Notes: generated from the letters alone by a model not told the origin. DNA of 32,966 nt from Flavobacterium sp. (GCA_014378065.1 JACMOK010000002.1:1-32966), one strand, 5' to 3'; numbered from the stretch's first letter, positions 7,848 through 15,680 are shown. Numbers and translations: made by a program.

Positions 7848-8948
7848 TTAAATGGCCTCAAATAATTTTCCTGGCAACGGACGAACCACACCTTTAAGTT
7901 CCATATTTAATAAAATCCCGGAAATTTTAAAAACAGGTAAATCACAAGCGAGTGCAATCAGATCTAATAGTTCTTTTCCGTTTTGCGATAAGAAATCGTA
8001 TATCCTCTGCTCGGTTTCGTCCAACGACACAAACAATTGCTTTTGTATGGCTTTTTTGGGCGTCTCCAAATCCCAGTTAAGCTGGTAGATCAGATCGGCC
8101 GCACTGCCTATCAAATTTGCTTTTTGTGTCTTGATCAAATTGTTGCATCCCTGGCTGTATTTATCCGAAATTCTACCTGGAACCGCAAAAACATCCCGGT
8201 TGTAATCATTGGCCATGTTCGCAGTAATCAACGATCCCCCTTTGTCTGCCGATTCGATCACAATCGTAGCTTCAGAAATTCCGGCGACAATGCGATTCCG
8301 CCGTACAAAATTTTCTTTATCTGGATTGGAAGAACTCCAAAATTCGGTCATAAAACCGCCATTTTCTTCCACTTTGGCAACATACTTTTTGTGCACTTTT
8401 GGATAAATTTGGTTTAACCCATGTGCCACGACGCCAATGGTTTGAAGTTGGTTGTCTAGTGCTGCCTGATGAGCCGCAATGTCGACACCATAAGCAAAAC
8501 CACTTACAATTATGGGATTTAAAGGCGCCAGATCCTCGATTAGTTTTTGGCAAAATGCGCTTCCGTAAGGTGTGATTTGTCGGGTTCCAACTATACTGAT
8601 TATCTTGCGCTTGTGAAGTTGAATGTTGCCCGAGGAAAACAAAAGCAAAGGGCCATCAAGACAATGTTTCAATCGATCAGGATAATTTTCATCTTGAAAA
8701 AAAGACACGTTAATTCGATTTTTTTCAATGAATTTCAACTCGGCTTCTGCCTTTTGAAAGATTGTTTTGTCTTTTAGATTTCTGAGCAAAATCGAGCCGA
8801 TACCTCCGATGGATGCCAACTGAGAAGCCGAGGCTTTAAAAACAGAAGCCGCATTGTCAAAATGTGAAAGCAGTTTTTTGGAGACAATATCGCCTACCCC
8901 TTCGACTTTTTGCAAGGCTAAAATATAAAATAAATCTTCGTGGCGCAT
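7848..8948 (-). CDS. dprA: DNA-processing protein DprA (DNA protection in transformation)
   Basis: DprA/Smf binds single-stranded DNA entering during natural transformation and loads RecA on it. From the ATG at 8948 the protein has 366 residues: an N-terminal helix-hairpin-helix region (QKVEGVGDIVSKKLL), the Rossmann-like DprA core with SIVGTRQITPYG, SGFAYGVDIAAH, GLNQIYP, RRNRIVAGIS and ESADKGGSLITA, and a C-terminal winged-helix domain of about 70 residues. A longer reading from a TTG at 9077 would add 43 residues running across the promoter of the divergent HU-SPOR gene and encodes nothing family-like, so I reject it. A TACTTTTC box (one base off consensus) lies upstream on the minus strand. 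The nearby recA is a functional partner, but no other competence genes are in the window. Confidence 0.94.
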   Translation of the reverse strand: MRHEDLFYILALQKVEGVGDIVSKKLLSHFDNAASVFKASASQLASIGGIGSILLRNLKDKTIFQKAEAELKFIEKNRINVSFFQDENYPDRLKHCLDGPLLLFSSGNIQLHKRKIISIVGTRQITPYGSAFCQKLIEDLAPLNPIIVSGFAYGVDIAAHQAALDNQLQTIGVVAHGLNQIYPKVHKKYVAKVEENGGFMTEFWSSSNPDKENFVRRNRIVAGISEATIVIESADKGGSLITANMANDYNRDVFAVPGRISDKYSQGCNNLIKTQKANLIGSAADLIYQLNWDLETPKKAIQKQLFVSLDETEQRIYDFLSQNGKELLDLIALACDLPVFKISGILLNMELKGVVRPLPGKLFEAI

Positions 8949-9015
8949 AGTAATTATTTGAAACTGAAAAGTATAAAATTTTACGCGAATTGTTAATAAA
9001 AACTGCGAATAAAAT

Positions 9016-9045
9016 TTTGATAGGCTGCCGCATTGTATAACTTTG
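9016..9045 (+). promoter_or_regulatory. Consensus Bacteroidota promoter of the HU-SPOR gene
   Basis: TTTG (9016-9019), an 18-nt spacer, then TAACTTTG (9038-9045) is a full match to the TTG-N17-23-TAnnTTTG consensus. The -7 element ends five nucleotides before the ATG at 9051, implying a very short or absent leader. Confidence 0.7.
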
Positions 9046-9050
9046 TTACT

Positions 9051-10025
9051 ATGAAGATCGAACAATATATTTCTCAACTTTTATACCGTCACCAGTGTGT
9101 CACCGTTCCGGGTTTTGGCGCTTTTTTAACTGAAATACAATCGGCCCATCTTCACGAAAACACCAATTCGTTTTATCCTCCCAAGAAAGTAATTTCATTT
9201 AATTCTCATCTAAAAAATAATGACGGACTGCTCGCAAATCATATCGCTCTTGTAGAAAAAACGGATTATGACACGTCCGTGGCTTCAATAGAAAGTGAAG
9301 TGATTATTTGGAACAGCATTCTTCAGGTGAACCAAAAATTTACATTAAAAAACGTAGGAGAACTTTTTTTAAACGCTGAAAAAAATTTAGTGTTTACCCC
9401 TTCTGAACATACCAATTATCTTAAAGAATCTTTCGGACTCAATTCGTTTGTTTCTCCAGCAATAAAAAGGGATACTTTCCAAGAGATCACCGAATCCGAT
9501 TTCATTAAAAAAGAAGTGCCTGTTCTCTTAATAAAAGAAAAGAAAAATATCGCCTCTACGCCGAGTAATCACGATGAAAGAAAAAACCTTTCTTATGTGA
9601 AATATGCTGCCATATTTGTTTTAGCGTTAGCCACTGGTGGAAGTATCGGGTTTAAGTTGTATCAGGACCGTTTGGCGCAACAGACTTTACTAGTAGAAAC
9701 AGCGGTTCAGAAACAAGTACAAAACAAAATTCAAGAGGCTACTTTTCTGATTGAAAACCCAATTCCCGCGGTCACTCTTACTGTTAAAGAAGAAAAATTG
9801 TCTTATCACATTATGGCGGGTGCCTTCCGAAATGAGGAAAATGCAGCTAAAACATTTTCCGAATTGCTGGCTGCTGGCTTCAAAGCCAGGCGAATTCCCC
9901 CCAACCGACATGGATTGTTTCCAGTATTATATGGAAGTTATAGTACCTATTCAGAAGCCAAACAGGCCATAAACGAAATTCACGCGGTCAATCCTGACGC
10001 CTGGCTTCTTGTAAAACAACTTTAA
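9051..10025 (+). CDS. HU-CCDC81 / SPOR domain envelope protein
   Basis: The 324-residue protein, counted from ATG 9051 (MKIEQYISQLLYRH), has three parts. Residues 1 to about 130 resemble the HU-CCDC81 version of the HU/IHF fold, with the characteristic opening YISQLLYRHQCVTVPGFGAFL. A single hydrophobic segment at about 182-203 (VKYAAIFVLALATGGSIGF) would span the inner membrane. Residues about 251-323 form a SPOR domain, which in other proteins binds denuded peptidoglycan at the division septum. The likely topology is N-terminus in the cytoplasm and SPOR in the periplasm. This architecture has been proposed to link the nucleoid to the cell wall during division; I have no direct evidence here. 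A TTG at 9033 would extend the frame by six residues but lies on the promoter. A terminator follows at 10033-10056. Confidence 0.88.
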   Translation: MKIEQYISQLLYRHQCVTVPGFGAFLTEIQSAHLHENTNSFYPPKKVISFNSHLKNNDGLLANHIALVEKTDYDTSVASIESEVIIWNSILQVNQKFTLKNVGELFLNAEKNLVFTPSEHTNYLKESFGLNSFVSPAIKRDTFQEITESDFIKKEVPVLLIKEKKNIASTPSNHDERKNLSYVKYAAIFVLALATGGSIGFKLYQDRLAQQTLLVETAVQKQVQNKIQEATFLIENPIPAVTLTVKEEKLSYHIMAGAFRNEENAAKTFSELLAAGFKARRIPPNRHGLFPVLYGSYSTYSEAKQAINEIHAVNPDAWLLVKQL

Positions 10026-10032
10026 AATTTAT

Positions 10033-10056
10033 CCCGCTCACGGCGGGTTTTTTTTT
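10033..10056 (+). terminator. Rho-independent terminator after the HU-SPOR gene
   Basis: CCCGC (10033-10037), loop TCACG, GCGGG (10043-10047), followed by nine T (10048-10056). A compact GC-rich stem with a T run eight nucleotides after the stop codon. Confidence 0.9.
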
Positions 10057-10065
10057 GAAGTGAAG

Positions 10066-10073
10066 TATCTTTG
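10066..10073 (+). promoter_or_regulatory. Candidate -7 promoter element of the thioesterase gene
   Basis: TATCTTTG matches TAnnTTTG and ends 11 nt before the ATG at 10085. The usual -33 position falls in the preceding terminator and has no TTG. Confidence 0.45.
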
Positions 10074-10084
10074 CAAAAAAAAAC

Positions 10085-10594
10085 ATGCTGCCAAAACACC
10101 CCTCTGAATCACTAACGATATTGACTGATTTGGTTTTACCTAGTGAAACCAATCCGTTAAACAACCTATTTGGTGGCGAATTGCTTGCGCGGATGGATCG
10201 TGCCGCGAGTATTGCAGCCAGAAGGCATTCGCGCAGAATTACCGTAACGGCATCGGTGAACCACGTTGCCTTCAACCGCGCCATTCCGCTTGGAAGCGTG
10301 GTAACCGTGGAAGCTAAGGTGTCGCGCAGTTTTAAAAGTTCGATGGAAATTTTTATTGATGTCTGGGTGGAAGACCGCGAATCAGGAATCAGAAGCAAGG
10401 CCAACGAAGCCATCTACACGTTTGTTGCAGTAGACGATATTGGCAGACCGGTAGAAGTACCACCAATTATTCCCGAAACAGCGTTGGAAAAAGAGCGTTA
10501 CGATGCGGCATTGCGAAGAAAACAATTGAGTCTTGTTCTGGCCGGGAAAATGAAACCCGAAGAGGCCAGTGAATTAAAAGCGTTATTTTTATAG
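10085..10594 (+). CDS. Acyl-CoA thioesterase (hotdog fold)
   Basis: This 169-residue single-hotdog protein is of the acyl-CoA hydrolase family (YciA/BFIT-like), which hydrolyses acyl-CoA to free fatty acid and CoA. Visible family signatures are the N-terminal SETNPLNNLFGGELLARMDRAA segment (residues about 19-39), with Asn and Asp at the positions used for catalysis, and the strand pairs VTASVNHVAF and GSVVTVEAKVSRSFKSSMEIFIDVW. The C-terminal 35 residues are helical and charged. The gene is alone between the HU-SPOR gene and the convergent envC, whose stop is seven nucleotides away. Chain-length preference cannot be inferred. The neighbouring terminator and promoter box indicate an independent transcript. 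Confidence 0.88.
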   Translation: MLPKHPSESLTILTDLVLPSETNPLNNLFGGELLARMDRAASIAARRHSRRITVTASVNHVAFNRAIPLGSVVTVEAKVSRSFKSSMEIFIDVWVEDRESGIRSKANEAIYTFVAVDDIGRPVEVPPIIPETALEKERYDAALRRKQLSLVLAGKMKPEEASELKALFL

Positions 10595-10601
10595 CGTCTT
10601 T

Positions 10602-11861
10602 TTACATGTTGAACAGCCAGCTCGTCGGATTGTTGTATGTCGTGTTTTGAGAAATCGTAAACTTTAGTACGGTTTTTCCTGAATCGCCATTCGTTCGTAT
10701 TTTTCCTATGTTTTGTTTTGTCGAAACCTTATCGCCCTTGCTTACCGTCACGCTGCTTAAATTTTGATAGACGGTGAAATAATCTCCATGCTGAATCATC
10801 ACGGCTTTATTTACCGGAGAAAGTACCATAACACTGATTACTTCTCCACCAAAAACAGCTCTGGCGTTGGCGCCTTGATCGGTCGTGATTTCGACACCGC
10901 TATTGTGAACTATTAAGGTTTTGTAAACTGGGTGAGGCTGATCGCCATATCCTAAGGAAACAAAACCTTTCTCGACTGGCCAAGGCAATTTACCCTTATT
11001 GGCTTTGAAGTTATTGGCGATGAGTTGTCCTTCGGAAGTCAATACAATTTTAGTAGAAGATTCTGTCGCAGTGGTAGCCGCTTTGGTTGTTTTTGGATTG
11101 GCTTTTACTGCCGCATTAGCCGTTCTTTTATTTGCCGCGGCAATTGCAGCTCTTAATAATTTCTCAATCTGATTGTCAATTGACCTGGTTTCCTGCTGCT
11201 TTTTCTTGATTTCGGCCGTAATTTGCTTTTTATCTTTTTTGATTGATTTTGCGATTTCCTGTTGTACCTGCTTCTCTTTCTCTAAAGTCTGTTTTTCCTT
11301 TTCGTTTTCAGCTATTAGTTTTTGCTTGGCACTTTTCTGAACACCTATTTTTTCGTTATATACCAACAGCTGCTCTGATTTTTGCTGAATTTCTTCGCCC
11401 TGCATTTTTCTGTAACTCGCATATTGCTTCATGTATTGTGCCCTTTTGTAGGCTTGTAGAAAATTTTCCGACGACAGCAAAAACATCGCTCTACTCTGTT
11501 CTGAACGGCTTTTGTAGGATTTTAAAATCATTTCAGAATAATCTTCTTTAAGAACCACCAATTCTTTTTTAAGTCGGTTGATGTTAATTTGATTGATAAA
11601 CATGTCATTGTTCAACAATTTAGTTTGCTTCTCGGTAGTATTAATTAATTTTTCTTTTAACTCGATTTTTTCAGTTTGAAGCACGAGCTGGGTTGCCACC
11701 GACTTTTCCTTCGATTTCATGTTTTGCAGCAAGGCTTCTTTTTCCTGTATTTCTTTAAGGATTTGGGCCTTTCGTTGTTGCAGTTTTTCCTGCTGGCTTG
11801 GCTGGCTCCATGAAAAAGAAACCACCATTACAAAAAGCAGGACTAAAAGACGTTTTGGCAT
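10602..11861 (-). CDS. envC: EnvC-like murein hydrolase activator (degenerate LytM/M23 domain)
   Basis: From ATG 11861 the product has 419 residues. It has a signal peptide (MPKRLLVLLFVMVVSFSWSQ), a long coiled coil of about 200 residues rich in Gln, Lys and Glu, an Ala/Thr-rich linker, and a C-terminal LytM/M23-like domain of about 125 residues. The domain has lost the zinc site: the HxGxD motif reads HNSGVEI, the HxH motif region reads VYQNLS where YxHLS is expected, and the last strand has LKFTI rather than LHFxI. It should thus be non-catalytic, as E. coli EnvC, which activates N-acetylmuramyl-L-alanine amidases at the septum. It is the last gene of the run after TPR and DUF4292. A TTG start at 11879 would add six residues; the ATG is preferred because it directly precedes the signal peptide. 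Confidence 0.87.
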   Translation of the reverse strand: MPKRLLVLLFVMVVSFSWSQPSQQEKLQQRKAQILKEIQEKEALLQNMKSKEKSVATQLVLQTEKIELKEKLINTTEKQTKLLNNDMFINQININRLKKELVVLKEDYSEMILKSYKSRSEQSRAMFLLSSENFLQAYKRAQYMKQYASYRKMQGEEIQQKSEQLLVYNEKIGVQKSAKQKLIAENEKEKQTLEKEKQVQQEIAKSIKKDKKQITAEIKKKQQETRSIDNQIEKLLRAAIAAANKRTANAAVKANPKTTKAATTATESSTKIVLTSEGQLIANNFKANKGKLPWPVEKGFVSLGYGDQPHPVYKTLIVHNSGVEITTDQGANARAVFGGEVISVMVLSPVNKAVMIQHGDYFTVYQNLSSVTVSKGDKVSTKQNIGKIRTNGDSGKTVLKFTISQNTTYNNPTSWLFNM

Positions 11862-11881
11862 AGGAATGAGTTTGTGCAAAT

Positions 11882-12649
11882 TTAATTAATAAAAATTCTC
11901 TCGTAACCTTCTGGAACACTATAGGGAAAAGAAAGTTCTTCATTCAGCGACACCGTATTGTAATCGATATTAATGTTGGTGTTGCCTTTCTTTTGAGAAG
12001 CTTCAATCACCAAGCCTGTCGGTAAAGCTATCGCATTGTAATTGGCGTAATTAGGGTAGGAAACCAACAAGGCTCTTTGCGATTCGCTCTGGACAATCTG
12101 CTGCTTTTTGATGCGAAAATTATCGGCTTCAAAAAAATAACTTTTTAACGTTTTGGGATCTCCAGTATTTTGCAGTTTGTACCAGTTGTCTTCGATGGTT
12201 GTGGTGTACTTTCCTTTTTTCAGGTCTTCAAAAGCGGCTCCAATTAAAATGCTTTGAAGTTTTCTGAAATCGAGATCCGTGCCCAGCCACTGACTCAACG
12301 CAGCATAATTCCCTTCAAAATATTTCCCGTTGAGTTTCTCGTAATATTTCACCGCGGTGGGCGTAATTAAGGCCTTGGCCATCGTAATTCCGAGAAAACG
12401 AATACTGATTAAAATTACTTCGTCTTTCTTGATCTTTATTTCGGCTGTAACATTTTGGGATTGTTTGCTGTCTTCATAATGTGCGGTAGACTTAATGTAT
12501 AGCGTCGAAAAATCGCTATTGTTGGCGTAATGACCTTCAATAATTTTTTCTGCAGTTACTTTTTTTGTTGCTCCCGCCACCGCCAAAAGGGCTTTGGATT
12601 TACACGACACTATCAACACCAAGAACACCAGTCCCATGCATTTATTCAT
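11882..12649 (-). CDS. DUF4292-family lipoprotein
   Basis: The product has 255 residues from ATG 12649. It begins with a lipoprotein signal peptide ending in LIVSC (Cys16 is the lipidation site), so it should be anchored to a membrane, probably the outer one. The rest has the alternating strands of a half-barrel reminiscent of LolA/LolB-type lipid-binding folds, for example TLYIKSTAHYEDSKQ, NVTAEIKIKKDEVILISIRF and the C-terminal KGNTNINIDYNTVSL. It fits the uncharacterised DUF4292 family of Bacteroidota. The ATG overlaps the TGA stop of the upstream TPR gene by one base (TGATG), indicating translational coupling. A GTG one codon earlier is the alternative start. No experimental role is known to me. 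The steady pairing with a TPR protein and EnvC suggests envelope work. Confidence 0.8.
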   Translation of the reverse strand: MNKCMGLVFLVLIVSCKSKALLAVAGATKKVTAEKIIEGHYANNSDFSTLYIKSTAHYEDSKQSQNVTAEIKIKKDEVILISIRFLGITMAKALITPTAVKYYEKLNGKYFEGNYAALSQWLGTDLDFRKLQSILIGAAFEDLKKGKYTTTIEDNWYKLQNTGDPKTLKSYFFEADNFRIKKQQIVQSESQRALLVSYPNYANYNAIALPTGLVIEASQKKGNTNINIDYNTVSLNEELSFPYSVPEGYERIFIN

Positions 12650-13995
12650 CACTTTTTTTGTTTTAATAATTTTTCAGCTTTAGCAAAATAACTTTCTTTT
12701 TTCTTTACATCTCCCAAACCACTATAAGCTTCGCCAAGTTGAATGTTAAAATTAATTTCTGTTGCCACATCATCTACCAAATAATCCATGCCTAACTCCA
12801 GCAAATTGGCAGCTTTTTTAAAATTTTTCAATTGGTTGTTTGCTAATCCAGCATAGTAATAAAACTGCGGGAGCAGCGGAAATCGCTCGGTTAAACTTTC
12901 TGACTTTTTAGCTACAACGTCAAATTGTGCCTTTTCAGTATAGGCTTGAAGTAAAAGCAATTGGATTTCTACATCATCTGCATCAGTTTTAAGATGCATT
13001 TCATAATACTGAATGGCTTTGTCCCAATTTTTTTTTGTGTGGTAAAACTTCCCTATTTCTTTGGCTACTTTGATGTCTTTGTCAGCGTCGAAATATGAAA
13101 TTGCTTTTTCTAAATCTTTATCAAATTCGGGTTTGTCCTTTACAAATATTAAGAATTCATTGAGCATGCGATGTTTGATCTTGTTGTCAATTTTATTGCT
13201 GGCTAAAACCAAGTTCATCGATTTGACTGCATTGTTTCCATCATTATGGTTCAGGTAATATTTAAACAAATTCACTTGTGCCCAATCGGAAGTGGGGATT
13301 TCGACTTCTAATTTTTTAGCAATCTCTATGGCTTTCTCCTCTTGGTTGCTTTCAGAATAAAGGTAAATCAGAGCAACATAATTGGCCTCTTCTTTTGGAA
13401 ATTTCTTAATTTGTGCGATTAAATTGTCTTTCTCGACATTTTGATACTTAGAATCCCGAAGAATTTGTAGTTTGTAATTGTCGCGCATATCAGATTTTCC
13501 CACATTGTCATTGAGTTTATTTATCAATTCTAATGCCTTATCATATTGCTGGGTATTCATATACAATGACACCAAGTCTTCCTCATAATCCTTTTTAAAT
13601 TCTACTAATTTAGTTACGATAACAATCGCTTGCGCATAATCTTTCGTTTCATAACACACATCATACATTCCAACCCAAAACCATTTGTTTTTTGGGTTTA
13701 TAGAAGTCGCTTTTTCAAACGATTCGTAAGCTAATTTATAATTTTTTTGCGCCAAATAGTTTTTGCCGAGTTCAAAATAAATTGTGGCGTTTTGAGGCTG
13801 TAGCTGAAGGCATTTCTGCAGAGCTGTAATGGCCTTGTCATAATTTTCGATTCCTTTTTGCAACAGTGATTCGTAGAATGCATTTTCAAAATCATCATTT
13901 GCCAAGGCTATATCGTCCGGCTCTTTTTGGGCCTGAACCGTTATGGATTGACCTAAAATCAAGGCAAGCATTGTTACGAAAATAAGTTGTTTCAT
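12649..13995 (-). CDS. Exported TPR-repeat protein
   Basis: This 448-residue protein has a Sec signal peptide (MKQLIFVTMLALILGQSITVQAQ, cut near residue 22) and tetratricopeptide repeats over most of its length. Clear repeat units are seen near residues 52-120 (KAITALQKCLQLQPQN, then ELGKNYLAQKNYKLAYESFE) and in the C-terminal half (KAIQYYEMHLKTDADD and YYYAGLANNQLKNFKKAANLL). TPR arrays are protein-binding scaffolds. With the signal peptide it should act in the periplasm. It lies between the sugar nucleotidyltransferase (33-nt gap) and the DUF4292 lipoprotein (one-base overlap), so it is part of the long operon. No partner can be named from sequence. Confidence 0.85.
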   Translation of the reverse strand: MKQLIFVTMLALILGQSITVQAQKEPDDIALANDDFENAFYESLLQKGIENYDKAITALQKCLQLQPQNATIYFELGKNYLAQKNYKLAYESFEKATSINPKNKWFWVGMYDVCYETKDYAQAIVIVTKLVEFKKDYEEDLVSLYMNTQQYDKALELINKLNDNVGKSDMRDNYKLQILRDSKYQNVEKDNLIAQIKKFPKEEANYVALIYLYSESNQEEKAIEIAKKLEVEIPTSDWAQVNLFKYYLNHNDGNNAVKSMNLVLASNKIDNKIKHRMLNEFLIFVKDKPEFDKDLEKAISYFDADKDIKVAKEIGKFYHTKKNWDKAIQYYEMHLKTDADDVEIQLLLLQAYTEKAQFDVVAKKSESLTERFPLLPQFYYYAGLANNQLKNFKKAANLLELGMDYLVDDVATEINFNIQLGEAYSGLGDVKKKESYFAKAEKLLKQKK

Positions 13996-14028
13996 TTTAT
14001 TTAGTTTTTACCAAAATAAGATCTAAAA

Positions 14029-15039
14029 TTATTCTAAAACCGAGTAATCGCCGATGCTGATGCTTGTGAAATTGCCGTCAAAACTAACGTGGCTTCCAAT
14101 CATCGCATTGTCAAGAAAGGCATCTTTTATGTGTGTATGGTTTTGTATAAGACTGTTTTTGATGGTGCTGTTCAACACATGGCATCCTTTTCCGAGCGAG
14201 ACATTGGGTCCAATGGTCGCGTTGATTAAAATGACATCTTCACCAACATAACAAGGCGGAATAATCGTGGCGTTCTCCAATTTTACGCTATAATCCACAA
14301 GGTGTTCTCCATCGTTGTGTAAGAAACCGAGCAATCGCGAATTGGTGTCCACCGTTACATTTTTATTGCCACAATCCATCCATTCGTCTACTTTTCCTGG
14401 CACAAATTTGAGGCCTTTGACCTTCATGTTTTCTAAACCGTCGGTCAGCTGGTATTCACCTCCTTTAACTACATTATTATCAAGTAAATATTGCAATTCT
14501 TCACGCAAAGTTTCACCCGATTTGAAATAATAGATTCCAATAATGGCCAAATCCGAAACAAATTCTTTGGGTTTTTCAACAAAATCGACAATCTCATTGT
14601 TTGCATTAAGTTGTACGACGCCAAACGCACTCGGATCTTCAACTTGCTTTACCCAAATCACACTATCTGCTGACGTATCTAAAGTAAAATCGGCGCGAAA
14701 AAGCGTGTCGGCATAGGCCACAACGATGGGGCCCGACATCGATTCTTTGGCGCACATAATGGCATGTGCTGTTCCCAACGCTTGGTTTTGATAATAAATG
14801 GTCCCTTTAGATCCAAGTTTTTCAGCAATGGCTATTAGCTCCTTCTCCACTTGGACACCAAAATCTTTGTGGATGATGAACGCAATTTCTTCGATGTCTT
14901 GGTTGATGACCCCGGCGATATCTTCCACCAATCGGTGAACAATTGGCTTCCCTGCGATCGGAATTAATGGCTTGGGTACAGTTAACGTGTGGGGTCTTAG
15001 TCGAGATCCACGTCCGGCCATAGGTACGATTATTTTCAT
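14029..15039 (-). CDS. Sugar-phosphate nucleotidyltransferase with left-handed beta-helix tail
   Basis: The 336-residue protein opens with the pyrophosphorylase signature PMAGRGSRLRPHTLTVPKPL (residues 6-25), which binds the nucleotide triphosphate. The core then continues with AYADTLF and VEKPKEF, as in glucose-1-phosphate thymidylyl/uridylyltransferases. The last 100 residues contain isoleucine/valine-spaced hexapeptide-like repeats (VGEDVILINATIGPNVSLG and following), forming a left-handed beta helix. The enzyme therefore should make an NDP-sugar from a sugar 1-phosphate and NTP. Whether the product is dTDP-glucose, UDP-GlcNAc or another sugar is not decidable. The neighbouring flippase suggests a role in surface polysaccharide. 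A 20-bp tandem repeat lies in the 74-nt gap upstream. Confidence 0.87.
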   Translation of the reverse strand: MKIIVPMAGRGSRLRPHTLTVPKPLIPIAGKPIVHRLVEDIAGVINQDIEEIAFIIHKDFGVQVEKELIAIAEKLGSKGTIYYQNQALGTAHAIMCAKESMSGPIVVAYADTLFRADFTLDTSADSVIWVKQVEDPSAFGVVQLNANNEIVDFVEKPKEFVSDLAIIGIYYFKSGETLREELQYLLDNNVVKGGEYQLTDGLENMKVKGLKFVPGKVDEWMDCGNKNVTVDTNSRLLGFLHNDGEHLVDYSVKLENATIIPPCYVGEDVILINATIGPNVSLGKGCHVLNSTIKNSLIQNHTHIKDAFLDNAMIGSHVSFDGNFTSISIGDYSVLE

Positions 15040-15054
15040 GCTTTTCTATTTTAC

Positions 15055-15094
15055 CGCAAAGTTCACGAAGTTTTCGCAAAGTTTACAAAGTTTT
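15055..15094. repeat. 20-bp tandem repeat, two copies
   Basis: Two adjacent units, CGCAAAGTTCACGAAGTTTT (15055-15074) and CGCAAAGTTTACAAAGTTTT (15075-15094), differ at two positions. The repeat lies in the 74-nt gap between dut and the nucleotidyltransferase gene. From memory, related CTTTGCG-type strings are common between genes in this phylum; I have not verified that here. Confidence 0.75.
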
Positions 15095-15113
15095 ATTTTT
15101 ATTTTTTATGTAA

Positions 15114-15548
15114 TTATTTGACTCCGGTACTGCCAAAACCACCTTCGCCACGTTGGGTTTCTGACAATTGCTTCACTTCCGCCCACTCGGCGCGCTCGTG
15201 TTTGGCGATGATGAGTTGGGCGATACGCTCCCCATTTTCGATCACGAAAGCGGTATTGGATAAATTTACTAATATAACTCCGATTTCGCCACGGTAATCT
15301 GCGTCAACGGTTCCAGGAGCATTGAGCACGGTGATGCCGTTTTTAGCTGCGAGTCCGCTTCTGGGACGTACTTGTGCTTCGTAACCTAAGGGCAATTCAA
15401 TAAAAAGTCCGGTTTTTACAATGGCTCGTTCAAGGGGTTGTATCGTTATGGATTCGCTCAAGTCGGCGCGCAAATCCATTCCTGCCGAAGCAACGGTTTC
15501 GTAGTGGGGCAAGGCATGTTGCGATTGGTTGATGATTTTTATAGTCAT
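15114..15548 (-). CDS. dut: Deoxyuridine 5'-triphosphate nucleotidohydrolase
   Basis: dUTPase hydrolyses dUTP to dUMP and pyrophosphate, keeping uracil out of DNA and feeding dTMP synthesis. The 144-residue protein has all five conserved motifs of the trimeric family: AGMDLRAD (22-29), RPRSGLA (61-67), [17 protein letters not shown] (79-95), [10 protein letters not shown] (104-113) and [10 protein letters not shown] (133-142). The catalytic Asp is in motif 3. The length is typical. The gene lies in the same-strand run between the flippase (132-nt gap holding a structured element) and the sugar nucleotidyltransferase (74-nt gap). I see no strong promoter in front of it. Confidence 0.97.
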   Translation of the reverse strand: MTIKIINQSQHALPHYETVASAGMDLRADLSESITIQPLERAIVKTGLFIELPLGYEAQVRPRSGLAAKNGITVLNAPGTVDADYRGEIGVILVNLSNTAFVIENGERIAQLIIAKHERAEWAEVKQLSETQRGEGGFGSTGVK

Positions 15549-15572
15549 GGTCGATGTTTTGGCGGTGGATTC

Positions 15573-15680
15573 TAGCCCCGATAGCAGTGGAAATCCTTTT
15601 TTGCCCGGGGCAAGTGTTTTACTTTTGCCATCGGAAGTAACAAAAAAGATTGCAACGGATAGCGGGAAACAGCTCCCGCT
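15573..15680 (+). repeat. Structured intergenic element resembling a recurrent flavobacterial repeat
   Basis: The 132-nt gap between the flippase and dut holds a structured block. It begins TAGCCCCGATAGC. AATCCTTTTTTG (15592-15603) then pairs with CAAAAAAGATT (15641-15651), with an inner TTACTT/AAGTAA stem between them. It ends with a perfect hairpin AGCGGGA (15661-15667) / TCCCGCT (15674-15680) followed by TTATTTT. I recall similar TAGCCCCGAT...AGCGGGA elements at many intergenic sites in Flavobacterium genomes, with conserved ends and a variable centre. That is memory, not a search. The plus-strand orientation is opposite to the operon. Confidence 0.5.

Noticed and set aside
7843..7854. Terminator between trpS and dprA
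   Set aside because: The CATTT/AAATG palindrome is only five AT-rich pairs with a two-base loop and has no T run.
8037..8417. 126-codon plus-strand frame inside dprA
   Set aside because: It is antisense to the strongly conserved DprA core (Rossmann motifs), so it is a shadow of that gene.
8949..9077. Extended dprA N terminus from a TTG
   Set aside because: It would add 43 unlike residues and cover the divergent promoter and the start of the HU-SPOR gene. The ATG at 8948 gives the normal DprA length.
15055..15094. CRISPR-like reading of the 20-bp tandem units
   Set aside because: The units are directly adjacent with no spacers and only two copies exist.
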